Shown here piece after piece: positions 41,885-52,088 of a DNA stretch of 64,000 nucleotides (position 1 is the first letter of the stretch; each line of letters opens with the position of its first letter). The stretch is taken from the NCBI GenBank assembly GCA_043228905.1, contig JBHGNT010000012.1:10044001-10108000 (forward strand), written 5' to 3'. The stretch is from Azolla caroliniana (lineage: Eukaryota; Polypodiophyta). The position numbers and the translations under genes were made by a program. A model generated the notes under the pieces. It was given only the letters and a program-made list of their open reading frames with translations, searched no databases and was not told the origin of the DNA.

Positions 41885-42188
41885 GTGAACACTCATATGG
41901 GAAGCACTCTTCCTACCGAGAAGCTTGACAGAATGAACTTCGCATCTTGGGAGTACAAGATGCATCAATACCTTATCGAACAAGGTTACTAGAGCTACAT
42001 TGAAGGAGCTCACGAAACTCAACCCAACCCAATACATGCCGACTATCCCGCTTGGGAGCAGGCCGCAAGTCGTGTGTTGTATTGCCTTGCATCATGCGTC
42101 CATGATCATATGGTTGGCTATATTCGTGATTCGAAAACACAGAAAGAAGCTTGGGGAAATCTCAAGAAGATTTTTGTGGCCAACACGG
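41885..42188 (+). pseudogene. Gag of Copia-5, N-terminal part
   Basis: NTHMGSTLPTEKLDRMNFAS follows a GTG (41885) where Copia-4 has the start ATG. One TAG is present near 41989 (EQGY-stop-SY). It continues VLYCLASCVHDHMVGYIRD to the Copia-6 target duplication CACGG (42184-42188). Confidence 0.8.
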
Positions 42189-42781
42189 TGTTGGAAATTG
42201 ACGCTTTCAAAAAACCTTCACCTCTCGGCCACAACCGAGGAAACACGAATCAATGCAGCAGTAAATCGAAAACACAGAGAGAGACTCGAATGCATAGGGT
42301 TTAGCGTGGAAAACCCTAGACAGGAAAAACCACGGGAGTGCAAGACTCCTACTATCACTATACGCAGGGAATGTACAATGGTGAGCTGCAAAGCGACGAC
42401 CTTGAGCTCGCTGTCCTCGCCACAGGTGGCGGTATTACACAGAGGCGTCGATCTCTTCCTTTCTCTCTCTCACTCTCTCTCTCTCGGCTGCTCTCACTTC
42501 GCTCCCTCTAAATGGAAAACAGAAAAATGAGCAACAACTACAAAACTGTTTGCCCTAAGTCATATTTATACACATATGACTTTCGGGCTATTTACAAATA
42601 TAGCCTCGAGGGCCCTTGGCAAACATATTCACAAATATGTCCCCGCATCCGGATCTCTCTCCGGGTACATTCGTCATCCGGCTCCGTAGCCGGGGTCTTC
42701 ATCATCCGGATCCGAAACCGGGTCTTCATCCCGATTCCCGGACATCTGACCATCCCATCCGGAGGGACCGTAATCCCAACA
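42189..42781 (-). repeat. 3' LTR of Copia-6
   Basis: 593 bp. Palindromes near the promoter: AAGTCATAT-N8-ATATGACTT (42557-42582) with TATA in its loop, GGCTAT-N8-ATAGCC (42586-42605) and ACATATT-N4-AATATGT (42623-42640). Polypurine tract GGGGGAGTT (minus strand) at 42782-42790. Confidence 0.96.
42557..42582 (-). promoter_or_regulatory. TATA box in a palindrome loop, Copia-6 LTR
   Basis: A 9-bp perfect inverted repeat with GTGTATAA in the loop on the minus strand, giving TATAAATA. An outer pair GCCC/GGGC (42552-42588) extends the stem after a short mismatch. An identical copy is in the other LTR at 47265-47290. Confidence 0.65.
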
Positions 42782-42791
42782 AACTCCCCCT

Positions 42792-45700
42792 TCACTTCGG
42801 CATGGGATGTCTTTCCAGTCCGACCCTCTTCCGGCACGCTTCCAGCTTGTCGGGTGTGAGCACTTTGGTCAGCATATCTGATCCGTTCTCGTCTGTGTGG
42901 ATCTTCGTCAGCACGAACTCCTGGTCTTCTATCCTTTCCCGGATCCAGTGATATCTTCGCTGGATTTGCTTCGTCCGGGAGTGATAGGCCGCGTTCTTCG
43001 CAAGGTGGATGGCACTGTGACTGTCGCAGTAGAGTCGGTACTCCTCCTGCCGGATACCGAGCTCTCTAATGAAGTCCTTCATCCATATTATTTCCTTGCC
43101 GGCTTCAACAGCCGCCATGTACTCCGCCTCCGTGGTTGACAATGCAACCGTCTTCTGCAGCCTCGACTGCCACGAAACAGCTCCCCCTGCATACGTCATC
43201 ACATACCCTGATGTGGACCGGCTGGTATCTGCATCAGCCGACATATCCGAATCGGTAAAGCCGTCGAGTTCGGGCTTACCGGAGCCGAATCGGAGGCACA
43301 CGTTTGCCGTGCCCTTCAGGTATCGGAGTATCCACTTGGCCGCGTTCCAGTGCTCTTTGCCGGGATTGCTCATGTAACGGCTCACCACTCCGACTGCATA
43401 TCCTATGTCCGGTCTTGTACACACCATTGCGTACATCAAGCTTCCGACGGCAGAGGCATATGGTACTTTCATCATGTCCTCCTTCTCAGCCTTTGTCTTG
43501 GGGCTTTGCTTGTTGGACAACTTGCAGTTTGCCGGGAGGGTTGACCCGACCGGTCTTGCTTCCGACATGTTGAACCGGTGAAGCACCTCTGTCACGTACT
43601 TCTCCTGTGACAGCCACAACTGCTTCTTCTTCCGGTCCCGGATGATGTGCATCCCTAGTATTTGCCTCGCCGGACCCAGGTCCTTCATTGAGAAGGTTCG
43701 GTGAAGCGCTTTCTTCAGCATCCGTATCTTGACCTGGTCCCGTCCGACGATCAACATGTCGTCCACGTACAGGAGGAGTATTAGAAAGTCTCCTCCTTCG
43801 AACTTCTTCACAAACACGCAGTGATCGGACTGCGTTTTGTGGTACCCTTCGTCGGTCATGAAAGAGTCGAACTTCCGGTACCATTGCCGGGGAGCCTGCT
43901 TCAGTCCGTAAAGGCTCTTCTTCAACCGGCATACCAGGTGCTCCTTCCCTTTCTTCTCGAATCCTTCCGGTTGCTGCATGTAGATCTCTTCTTCGAGGCC
44001 ACCGTGAAGGAATGCCGTCTTCACGTCCATCTGTTCTACCTCGAGGTCCATGCTTGCCGCTATGCTCAGCACCGTCCGGATGGAGGTCATCTTCACTACC
44101 GGGGCAAATATCTCGTCGAAGTCGATGCCCTTCTTCTGCTGGAACCCCTTCACCACGATCCTGGCTTTGTATCTCGGGGGGTTTCCGGCATCTCCCGGTT
44201 TCAGCTTGAACACCCACTTGTTTCGAAGTGCCCGCTTTCCTTTCGGCAACTCCACAAGTTCATATGTGTGGTTCTCATGCAGGGAATCCATCTCCTCCTG
44301 CATGGCACTTAACCACCTGCGGCTATGGGTGTCAAGCTTTGCTTCTTCAAAACTCTCCGGCTCCCCCTCGTCAGTTAGCAGCACGTGCTCTGGTTCCGGA
44401 AATCTCCGGGGGGGCCTTCTCTCTCTTAGAGGATATCTCCGTTCCGGAGCTTCGGTAACCGGCTCCTCCGTTTCCTCTTCATCCGAATCCATTTCGGGAT
44501 CGGGGCCGGTTCCGGTATCAGTTTCATCTTCCTCGGCCGGTTCTGTTTCTTCACCGTCTTCGGCCGGATCCTCGAGTGCTAACCGGTCCCTTGCCGGCCG
44601 GGACTGCTCCTCGTAGAGTTGATCCTCACCGGTCGACTTGGAGCTCTTCATCTTCTTCTCCGACTCCCAGTCGGCGAGTGTCTTGTCCTCCATGAAGATG
44701 ATATCACGACTCCGGGATATCTTTTTGTCGACCGGGTCCCATACTCGGTAGCCGAACTCGTCATCGCCGTAACCGAGGAATATGCATGGCCGGGTCTTTG
44801 GATCTAGCTTTCCTCTCCGGTCCTTTGCCACATGCACATATGCGAGACACCCGAACACCTTCAGATGCCGGTAGGATACTTCCCTACCGGTCCACACTCT
44901 CTGCGGCGTGTCTCCGTCCAAAGGTACTGAGGGTGATCTGTTTATCACGTATGTCGCCGTCGACATTGCCTCAGCCCAAAACCCCTTGGGTAATTTCGCA
45001 TGCGCCAGCATACTCCGGACCCTCTCCACTATGGTCCGGTTCATCCTCTCGGCCAGCCCGTTCAATTTCGGCGTCTTCGGCACAGTAAACTCGAGCCGGA
45101 TTCCCTTCGAGCGACAGTACTCCTCGAACTGCCCCCGGTATTCCCCTCCGTTATCCGCTCGTATCGCTTTCAGCTTCTTGCCGGATTCCCTTTCCACTCT
45201 CGCGTGGAGTTCTTTGAAGACGCACAACACTTGGTCCTTTGTCTTCAACGGTGCCGTCCACAGCTTCCGGCTGTGGTCATCAATGAATGTCACGAAGTAC
45301 TGGGCTCCGCCATGTGACTTCGTTTCTACTTGACACACGTCAGTGTGCACCAACTCCAATGGTGCGCTATGTCTCGTCGGTGGCCTTGAGTGGAAGGAGG
45401 TTCGGTTCTGCTTACCGGTCAGGCAATCGGTGCACTTCTCCAGGTGCACATGCTTCACTGGAATAAGGTTGTCTTCTGCAAGCCTCTTCATCCCCTTCTC
45501 ACTCATGTGGCACAATCTCTTGTGCCACAGCTCACCGGCAGTGTCGGCCGCCACGTTCAACTCCTCCGGACACAACCAGGCATTCATAAGGTACAGTGTG
45601 TTGACTTTCCAGGCCCGAGCCACTATCAGGCTCCCCTTGCTGAACTTCATTACGTAGTTCCGGATGCTACCTGTGTAGCCTTCATCGTCTAGCCTCCCGG

Positions 45701-46865
45701 CCGAAATCAGGTTCAATCGAACCTCCGGAACGTGTCGGACATCCTTCAGCAACATTTTGCATCCGGTCGAGGTTGTCAACCACACGTCTCCTATGCCGGC
45801 AATCCGGCACGTACCTTCATTTCCCATCCGAACACAGCCATGCTCACCGGCTGTGTAGGATGAGAAGTATCTTTTTTCCGGGGTCAGGTGGAACGACGCT
45901 CCGGAATCGACCACCCAGGTAGTCTCATCGCCGGCAATGTTTAGTTCACCTTCTTCGGTGATGAGCATGATCTCCTCTTCACTTGCCGCGAGTGCCGTCA
46001 TTCCTTTCCGGTCCTGCCCTCGCCGATCCGAACCATTCCGGTCCGTGGCTCCCCGGTAAGCACCGTTCCGTTCCGAAGACTTCTTCAAATCGGTGTCGTC
46101 GGCTCCGTTGTCTTTTCGGTAATGCCGACAATTCTTTCGGAAGTGCCCCGGCTTCCCACAGTGGAAGCATGTGGGCCTTCCTCTTGACTGCGACCGGGTC
46201 CCCGACTTCTCCCGTCTTTGCGGACTCTGGTTCCGTTGTCTTCCCCGATCCGATTCGGTAAGCAGCATCTTCGGATCGGAGGCCGGTTCTTTATCTCTCC
46301 GACGCGCTTCTTCGTTGAAAATGCTTGTCTTTACCGTTTGTAGGGACAAGTTATCCTCCGTGCAGGAGGTGCTGAGAGTCACCACCGAGTTCTCCCAGCT
46401 TTCCGGCAATGTACACATCAGCATGATGGCTTGCATTGCATCCTCCAACGGGAACTTGATCGCCGCAAGCTGGTTCACGAATCCCATGAACGTGCTTACG
46501 TGTTCCACCATACTCTCGCCGTCCCGGTACTTGAGGTTCACTATCTTCCTCATCAGGGAGGTCCGGTTCAATGCATTCTTCCTCTCGTAGAGGCCTGACA
46601 GCTTCTGCCACATCTCATATGCGTTGGTGTCGTTCGCCACATGTTGTAGAACGCTCACGTCGACGTATTGCCGAATGGTTGCAACAGCTTTCTGGTTCAG
46701 AAGCCTCCATTCCGTCTCAAGTACCCCCTTGGGTATTTCCGACCTATCGATCGGTTCATACAGGTCCCGAACAATGAGCAGATCCTCCATCTTTATCTTC
46801 CAGTCGGCGTAGTTCTGCGCATTCAGCACCATCATCCCCGGCTGCCCGCTGCTGCCGCCTTCCAT
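42792..46865 (-). CDS. Complete Copia polyprotein (Gag-PR-IN-RT-RH) of Copia-6
   Basis: One frame of about 1357 codons from the ATG at 46865 (MEGGSSGQPGMMV); the frame also extends three codons upstream to a GTG. Order with approximate residues: gag core 10-190; zinc knuckle CFHCGKPGHFRKNC 233-246; protease WVVDSGASFHLT with Asp near 320; integrase HHCC 448-481 and catalytic Asp near 509 and 571, Glu near 606 (LAERMNR); GYGDDEFGYRVW tail; acidic linker 730-810; reverse transcriptase with QMDVKTAFLHG, YGLKQAPRQW and YVDDML near 1033-1036; RNase H with GFTDSDMSADAD, STTEAEYMA and YCDSHSAIHLAKN. The stop lies one base from the polypurine tract. The long single frame is usual for Copia; Gag would be made by an unknown means such as processing or splicing. 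Confidence 0.96.
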   Translation of the reverse strand: MEGGSSGQPGMMVLNAQNYADWKIKMEDLLIVRDLYEPIDRSEIPKGVLETEWRLLNQKAVATIRQYVDVSVLQHVANDTNAYEMWQKLSGLYERKNALNRTSLMRKIVNLKYRDGESMVEHVSTFMGFVNQLAAIKFPLEDAMQAIMLMCTLPESWENSVVTLSTSCTEDNLSLQTVKTSIFNEEARRRDKEPASDPKMLLTESDRGRQRNQSPQRREKSGTRSQSRGRPTCFHCGKPGHFRKNCRHYRKDNGADDTDLKKSSERNGAYRGATDRNGSDRRGQDRKGMTALAASEEEIMLITEEGELNIAGDETTWVVDSGASFHLTPEKRYFSSYTAGEHGCVRMGNEGTCRIAGIGDVWLTTSTGCKMLLKDVRHVPEVRLNLISAGRLDDEGYTGSIRNYVMKFSKGSLIVARAWKVNTLYLMNAWLCPEELNVAADTAGELWHKRLCHMSEKGMKRLAEDNLIPVKHVHLEKCTDCLTGKQNRTSFHSRPPTRHSAPLELVHTDVCQVETKSHGGAQYFVTFIDDHSRKLWTAPLKTKDQVLCVFKELHARVERESGKKLKAIRADNGGEYRGQFEEYCRSKGIRLEFTVPKTPKLNGLAERMNRTIVERVRSMLAHAKLPKGFWAEAMSTATYVINRSPSVPLDGDTPQRVWTGREVSYRHLKVFGCLAYVHVAKDRRGKLDPKTRPCIFLGYGDDEFGYRVWDPVDKKISRSRDIIFMEDKTLADWESEKKMKSSKSTGEDQLYEEQSRPARDRLALEDPAEDGEETEPAEEDETDTGTGPDPEMDSDEEETEEPVTEAPERRYPLRERRPPRRFPEPEHVLLTDEGEPESFEEAKLDTHSRRWLSAMQEEMDSLHENHTYELVELPKGKRALRNKWVFKLKPGDAGNPPRYKARIVVKGFQQKKGIDFDEIFAPVVKMTSIRTVLSIAASMDLEVEQMDVKTAFLHGGLEEEIYMQQPEGFEKKGKEHLVCRLKKSLYGLKQAPRQWYRKFDSFMTDEGYHKTQSDHCVFVKKFEGGDFLILLLYVDDMLIVGRDQVKIRMLKKALHRTFSMKDLGPARQILGMHIIRDRKKKQLWLSQEKYVTEVLHRFNMSEARPVGSTLPANCKLSNKQSPKTKAEKEDMMKVPYASAVGSLMYAMVCTRPDIGYAVGVVSRYMSNPGKEHWNAAKWILRYLKGTANVCLRFGSGKPELDGFTDSDMSADADTSRSTSGYVMTYAGGAVSWQSRLQKTVALSTTEAEYMAAVEAGKEIIWMKDFIRELGIRQEEYRLYCDSHSAIHLAKNAAYHSRTKQIQRRYHWIRERIEDQEFVLTKIHTDENGSDMLTKVLTPDKLEACRKRVGLERHPMPK

Positions 46866-46881
46866 TTTCTGCACTAACCTT

Positions 46882-46893
46882 GCTCTGATACCA
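46882..46893 (-). promoter_or_regulatory. Primer-binding site of Copia-6
   Basis: Minus-strand TGGTATCAGAGC three bases from the 5' LTR. Only 16 bases separate it from the ATG, an unusually short leader. Confidence 0.93.
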
Positions 46894-46896
46894 GAT

Positions 46897-47489
46897 TGTT
46901 GGAAATTGACGCTTTCAAAAAACCTTCACCTCTCGGCCACAACCGAGGAAACACGAATCAATGCAGCAGTAAATCGAAAACACAGAGAGAGACTCGAATG
47001 CACAGGGTTTAGCGTGGAAAACCCTAGACGGGAAAAACCACGGGAGTGCAAGACTCCTACTATCACTATACGCAGGGAATGTACAATGGTGAGCTGCAAA
47101 GCGACGACCTTGAGCTCGCTGTCCTCGCCACAGGTGGCGGTATTACACAGAGGCGTCGACCTCTTCCTTTCTCTCTCTCTCACTCTCTCTCTCGGCTGCT
47201 CTCACTTCGCTCCCTCTAAATGGAAAACAGAAAAATGAGCAACAACTACAAAACTGTTTGCCCTAAGTCATATTTATACACATATGACTTTCGGGCTATT
47301 TACAAATATAGCCTCGAGGGCCCTTGGCAAACATATTCACAAATATGTCCCCGCATCCGGATCTCTCTCCGGGTACATTCGTCATCCGGCTCCGTAGCCG
47401 GGGTCTTCATCATCCGGATCCGAAACCGGGTCTTCATCCCGATTCCCGGACATCTGACCATCCCATCCGGAGGGACCGTAATCCCAACA
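46897..47489 (-). repeat. 5' LTR of Copia-6
   Basis: 593 bp, the same length as the left LTR; differences seen are T/C, A/G and T/C transitions plus a CT-repeat shift. It carries the same three promoter palindromes. Confidence 0.96.
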
Positions 47490-48120
47490 CACGGCTGCAC
47501 GAAAGCTCCAACTTCGACAGGAGCTAAACAACATGCAACAGAGGGACATGTTGATCACCAGCTATACCTTAAAGATCAAGGAGTTGTGTGATCCCCTCGA
47601 TTCGATTAATGTTGTAATCGACGATGATGAGATGGTGCAAATATGAGTCGGCGGCTTAGCACCCTCATTTGGCTTGATTAGATCGGCCATCCTTGCAAGG
47701 GAGAACCCTCCTTCATTTTTCGATCTCCAATCAATATTGTTGGTTGAGGAAAATCACGCCCGACAAAGGAGCAACACACCATAGGGTCAAGTGCTCTACT
47801 CCCAATCGGATTATAGAAGAAATTTCGGCCGTGGAAATAGAGGTCGATTCGAACAAAGCCGTAATGGTTGGCAGACTCAAAAGCGTAACTTCCACCAATG
47901 GCAAGCGTACAGGAACAGTCCCAGATAGTTCGGTAGAAGGGGGAGTCATCACGCCGGACCAAGCAATCGTAACAACCCAATTGAATGCGGGTATTGTGGA
48001 AAACACGGCCACTATGAAGAGGAGTGCCGAAAAAAGGTACAAACTCCGACTACGACAATCGTAGCGGAATTTTTACAAATTACGCCACAAATTCCGACTA
48101 CGGCGACAGTGGCGGAATGT
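47490..48120 (+). pseudogene. Gag of Copia-5, C-terminal part
   Basis: ARKLQLRQELNNMQQRDM, LKIKELCDPLDSI, a TGA near 47644, then LAPSFGLIRSAI, ILLVEENHARQRSN, further stops, and the zinc knuckle CGYCGKHGHYEEEC near 47985-48030. It joins the N-terminal part at 42188 across Copia-6. Confidence 0.82.
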
Positions 48121-49514
48121 TCGTAATGAGGGACGAAGCACACTCGATGTCAGCACAGGCCTCAACTAGTGCCTCCGCCTCAAATAACGAATGGTTTGTG
48201 GACTCGGGAGCATCTAACCACATGACGTCTCATGAAGATTGGTTTCGGGAATTGCGAAAACCCGAACAACCCGGATATGTCGATACAGACGATGACACGA
48301 CTCATCCAATACAACATATTTGGAACGTCCCATTTGGAAACAATGGCAAACAAACCTATCTCCAGAACGAACTGCATGTCCCTACCATCACGAAAAACTT
48401 GGTCACGGTCGGCCAGATTGTCGAACAAGGAATGCAGGTATGATTCAACGATGGTGGGTGCTTCATCGAAAGGGGTGGACAAGTCATCACCCACGGTCGA
48501 CGAGAAGGCCGTATGTTTATCCTCGAATCGAACGAGGTAAAGTCAGCCATGTTCGCAAAGGGCCTTAAAGTCGAAACCGACATAAACCTGTGGCACAAGA
48601 GAATCAGCTACATCAATCTCCAAAAACTCCAGAACATGCAATTGAAAGGAGTTGTAATCAGACTCCCGAATTTTACCGCCAAGGAGATTACAGGCGTATG
48701 CGAAGCATGCCAGTTCGAAAAGCAACACCGACATCCATTCCCGAAAGAGCGGAATGTGAGCAAAGGGATCCTGGATGTCATACATTCAGATGTATGGGGA
48801 CCGGCCCAGACAAACACACTTGGCGGATGCCGATATTATGTCACATTCATCGACGACTTCTCCAGGCACACCTGGATCTACCCAATGAGACAAAAGAGTG
48901 AAGTGTTCGGACATTTCCAGAGGTTCAAGGCCGAAGTCGAAAAAACTACGGGTCGGCACATACGTTGCCTTCGATTGGATGGAGGCAAAGAATACTTTTC
49001 GGATGAGTTTACGGCATATCTCTAAAAGGAAGGAATCCGACGAGAATTCTCATGCCGTCACACACCTCACCAAAACAGCGTAGCTGAGCATAAAACCCGG
49101 CACATAGTAGAACTGGCACAGGCTATGATGAATAGGAAGAACCTACCGAAATCGTACTGGGAAGAAGCGGTGAACACGGTTGTATACCTCATGAATAGGT
49201 GCCCAACCTCGGAAGTACATGACATAAATCCTCATGAGAAGTTCTTTGGAAAGAAGCCGGACTTATCACATGTCCGCATTTTCAGCATAATCTCTTACGT
49301 ACATATTCCCGACGATACGCGACAAAAGCTCGACCCGAAGTCGGAGAAATGTATCCTTGTAGGATACTCACTCGAACAGAAGGGGTACAAATGCTACAAC
49401 CCATCTAGCCGAAAAGCTTGCGTAAATCGAGATGTCGTTTTCGAAGAGTCTGCATCCTGGTACGCACCAAAAACAACTTAGACTCTGACTCCACTCGACC
49501 CGGAATCCGCCGAA
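48121..49514 (+). pseudogene. Protease and integrase of Copia-5
   Basis: WFVDSGASNHMTSHEDWF (intact DSG), a TGA near 48441, CEACQFEKQHRHPF, DVWGPAQTNTLGGC, RLDGGKEYFSDE (Ser of relatives replaced by Leu), a TAA near 49022, then a changed Glu motif HQNSVAEHKTRH, and GYSLEQKGYKCYNP. A stop near 49481 separates the linker. Confidence 0.85.
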
Positions 49515-50227
49515 ATGGAGATAGAAGATGAAGATCGGCTGACGTGCATGTACGAAGAAAGCCCGATTACGACACGGCTTAGTGGACCACGGAAGCCCTC
49601 GAGTGACCCAAGCACATTTCAACTGAGTCCGAAACTCGACAAAGGGAAGCCCAAGATGTCTGAATACGAAGATCAAATCGACAATGCGTCAACTCACTCC
49701 CTTGACAGTGAGTTGGAAGGCCTAGACATCCCAATCATCCGGATAGATGGAGCGAAGAAAGCCTTAGCATCCGCAAACGAGAAGCTCCTTCGACCCACCC
49801 GTGAAAAGAACCCCTTAAGGCGCTTCGGCTACAACGATTATATGGCGTACCATTATGCCTTCATGATAAAGGTAGCATCAATACGAGAGTTGGAGATGCT
49901 TTCCGAAGCCGTAACGGATCCACGATGGGTCGATGCGATGCATGATGAAATGGAAGCGTTATGCAAAAATGAGACATGGGATCTCGTCCCTCACATGAGC
50001 GCAAGAAAGCGATTGGTTGTCGATGGATTTACAAAGTGAAATACAATGCTGACGGCTCTGTAAATCACTTCAAAGGATGGCTTGTTGCAAAAGGATACGC
50101 GCAAATGCACGGCGTAGACTATAAATAGACCTTTGCCCCAGTGGCAAAGACGACCACCGTGCAGTGCGGACTGTAATTGCTCTTGCAGTAGCAAAAGGGT
50201 GGCACCTCCACCAGATGGACGTTATCG
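49515..50227 (+). pseudogene. Start of reverse transcriptase of Copia-5, cut by Gypsy-C
   Basis: The linker [41 protein letters not shown] is open to 50039; then, in shifted frames, the [13 protein letters not shown] equivalent, VAKGYAQMHGVDYK and GWHLHQMDV. Homology ends there, at the Gypsy-C LTR. Confidence 0.82.
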
Positions 50228-50799
50228 TGTTGTTATGCTCTCGCGTACGAAATAAGGCGGGACCGCGGGGACCCTAAACCGAGGAGCGTGAGAGAGGAGA
50301 GAGAGAGATAAAAACGAAAGAATCAATTCCAATAACAGTATAGATTACAGAGCTTGCAATGTTACAACCGGCCAGCCGGTGACAAACTCAACACAGACGA
50401 ACACACGAACTGAAATACACAATGGAGCCTCTACCGGAAGCAGATCAGGCTTTCACGCAGCAGAGGCAACCAACCTAACACAAAATCCCTACAGAAGCAA
50501 CGACGATAGTGGAGGAGAGAGCTCGGTTCCCAGTCCGACAACACTTCGTCCTGTCAGATATGCGTGATCCCTGTGTCTGTCTTCTCGCCTCCCTTATATA
50601 GGTCGTCGGGGAAGACCGTTACACCCTCGGTTACATACATTTATCCTTTGTCCCGTCGGACAGAGATACGCTTGGATTCCCTAGACAATTAATGCATACT
50701 ATCTAGTATATCTACATCACCTAAATCAGACCTAGTTATGTACAACTTAATAAATAGTGCGGCCACGCATAAGGGTCGGTTCCTGCGTCTTTCCCCCCA
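50228..50799 (-). repeat. 3' LTR of Gypsy-C
   Basis: About 572 bp inferred from a TG start at 50228 and CA end before the pyrimidine run TTTCCTCCTA (polypurine tract on the minus strand, 50800-50809). Minus-strand TATA box CTATATAAG at 50593-50602. A dyad ACCGG-N4-CCGGT is at 50367-50380. Boundaries are uncertain by a few bases because only one LTR is visible. Confidence 0.6.
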
Positions 50800-50903
50800 T
50801 TTCCTCCTATGGCCAGTTTTCTCCACGACATCCACCCCCACCAAACCGCGCATCCACCGGTATGCACCGGAGAGGAACAATTACTGGAGAAACCGGCTCA
50901 CCT

Positions 50904-52050
50904 CTACACGTCACTCCCCAATCCTTCGTCCGCTCCGTACCGATCATCATCGTCATCCTCGCTCCCAGGGTCCGGCTCGTCCTTGTGCCGCTTCTTGAAC
51001 GCCTTGATCCGCTTCCTGACTACCGGTACTATTAACCGCGTCCCGTCGAGCTCCGCAAGATGGTAGGTGCCATTGTTGTTCGCGCTCGTTACGGCGTACG
51101 GCCCGAACCACCTCCTCGCAAATTTGCGCGTCGCCTTGTGCTGGTTGTCGAGGTTGTTGTCGTATACCAACACCCAATCGCCTTCTTCAATCTTCTTCAG
51201 TCGGAGACGCGCCACGCGCAGCTTCTCCCTTGCTTGCTCTACGTCCTCCGGTCTCCGTTCAAGCTGTCGAATCCGGGCCGCCAACAACTCTTCCTGGCTC
51301 ATTTCGTTCCTCCAGCCCACCGCGGCTCACGAAGTGATTGCCCACTCCACCGGCATAATCGGTTTTTTCCCGTACATCAGCTCGGCCAGCATAAACCCAG
51401 TCACTGAACTGTGCGTAGTCCGGTCCGCCCAGAATGCGTAAGGTAGGAGCCGCGGCCAATTCCCGACCTGTCCTTCACACGCTGGCACCAACGCCTTCAC
51501 GATTGGGTTGTGCCCTCGTTCTATCTTCCTGTTCGCCTCTGAGTTTTACCCCGCGGTGAGGAAGAGCTTGACCCCTAGCCGGTGGAACAACTCTTCGGCT
51601 TCCTGTGCGTTCAGCTCCCCCCGATCTGCCACGATCTTCCCTACGCACCCGTACCAACACACCACGTCCTCAATCAGGAATTGGCACACCGCCGCAGTTG
51701 TCTTATTTTGTAGTGTGCGGCCCTCCACTTGGTACCGCATCAGGTACCGCATCTGTCCTACCCCCATCAGCATCGTCACCAAATCTACCATCCACTTGAA
51801 ATGGATGGTCAGGGGGTAGATCGGGTGCAGCTCGTCTCGTTGCCGGATCGTGGAGTGCATCTGGCAACTCTTGCGCGTCGTCACAAACCGGTGCACGTCC
51901 CGGTATAGCCCCCCCCACCAATACTTCTCCTTTAGCTTCTCGAATGTGGCCCAAAGACTCTCGTGGTATGCCACAAGCAACACCTCCCGCTCCTCCTTTC
52001 CTGCCACTATTCGTAGTGGGACGCCGCCTCTCTTCTTCGGAGGCATCCAT
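50904..52050 (-). pseudogene. Integrase of Gypsy-C
   Basis: LVAYHESLWATFEKLKEKYWW and KSCQMHS (zinc region, one Cys changed), FKWMVDLVTML (first Asp), GKIVADRGELNAQEAEELFH (second Asp), a TAG, then NRKIERGHNPIVKAL (Glu). After another stop the C-terminal barrel follows: KIEEGDWVLVYDNNLD and RKFARRWFGPYAVTSANNN, with an acidic tail of Asp residues. Confidence 0.8.
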
Positions 52051-52088
52051 AGGTTCCCGTCCCGCAGGAAGAACTGGTACGCTTTCTT

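Larger units (their letters stand above)
42189..47489 (-). mobile_element. Copia-6, young and structurally intact
   Basis: 5.3-kb element with 593-bp LTRs (42189-42781 and 46897-47489), TSD CACGG (42184-42188 and 47490-47494), perfect primer site, polypurine tract and one uninterrupted polyprotein frame. By eye the two LTRs differ by three transitions and by compensating CT-repeat length changes, i.e. about 0.5 percent. It is the only element here that looks autonomous. Its target is Copia-5 gag. Confidence 0.97.
41498..50227 (+). mobile_element. Copia-5, split by Copia-6 and cut by Gypsy-C
   Basis: Plus-strand Copia of the Copia-4 type. Present: 5' LTR, primer site, gag (41885-42188 and 47490-48120), protease, integrase, and the start of reverse transcriptase to about 50227, where Gypsy-C enters. 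The 3' part and 3' LTR are not in the window. CTATG (41493-41497) is the expected left target duplication. Confidence 0.85.

Noticed and set aside
43486-44217. 243-codon minus-strand frame and several plus-strand frames inside Copia-6
   Set aside because: Out-of-frame shadows within the intact GC-rich polyprotein gene.
46866-46874. GTG start three codons upstream of the Copia-6 ATG
   Set aside because: Plant translation would use the ATG at 46865; the GTG merely extends the open frame.
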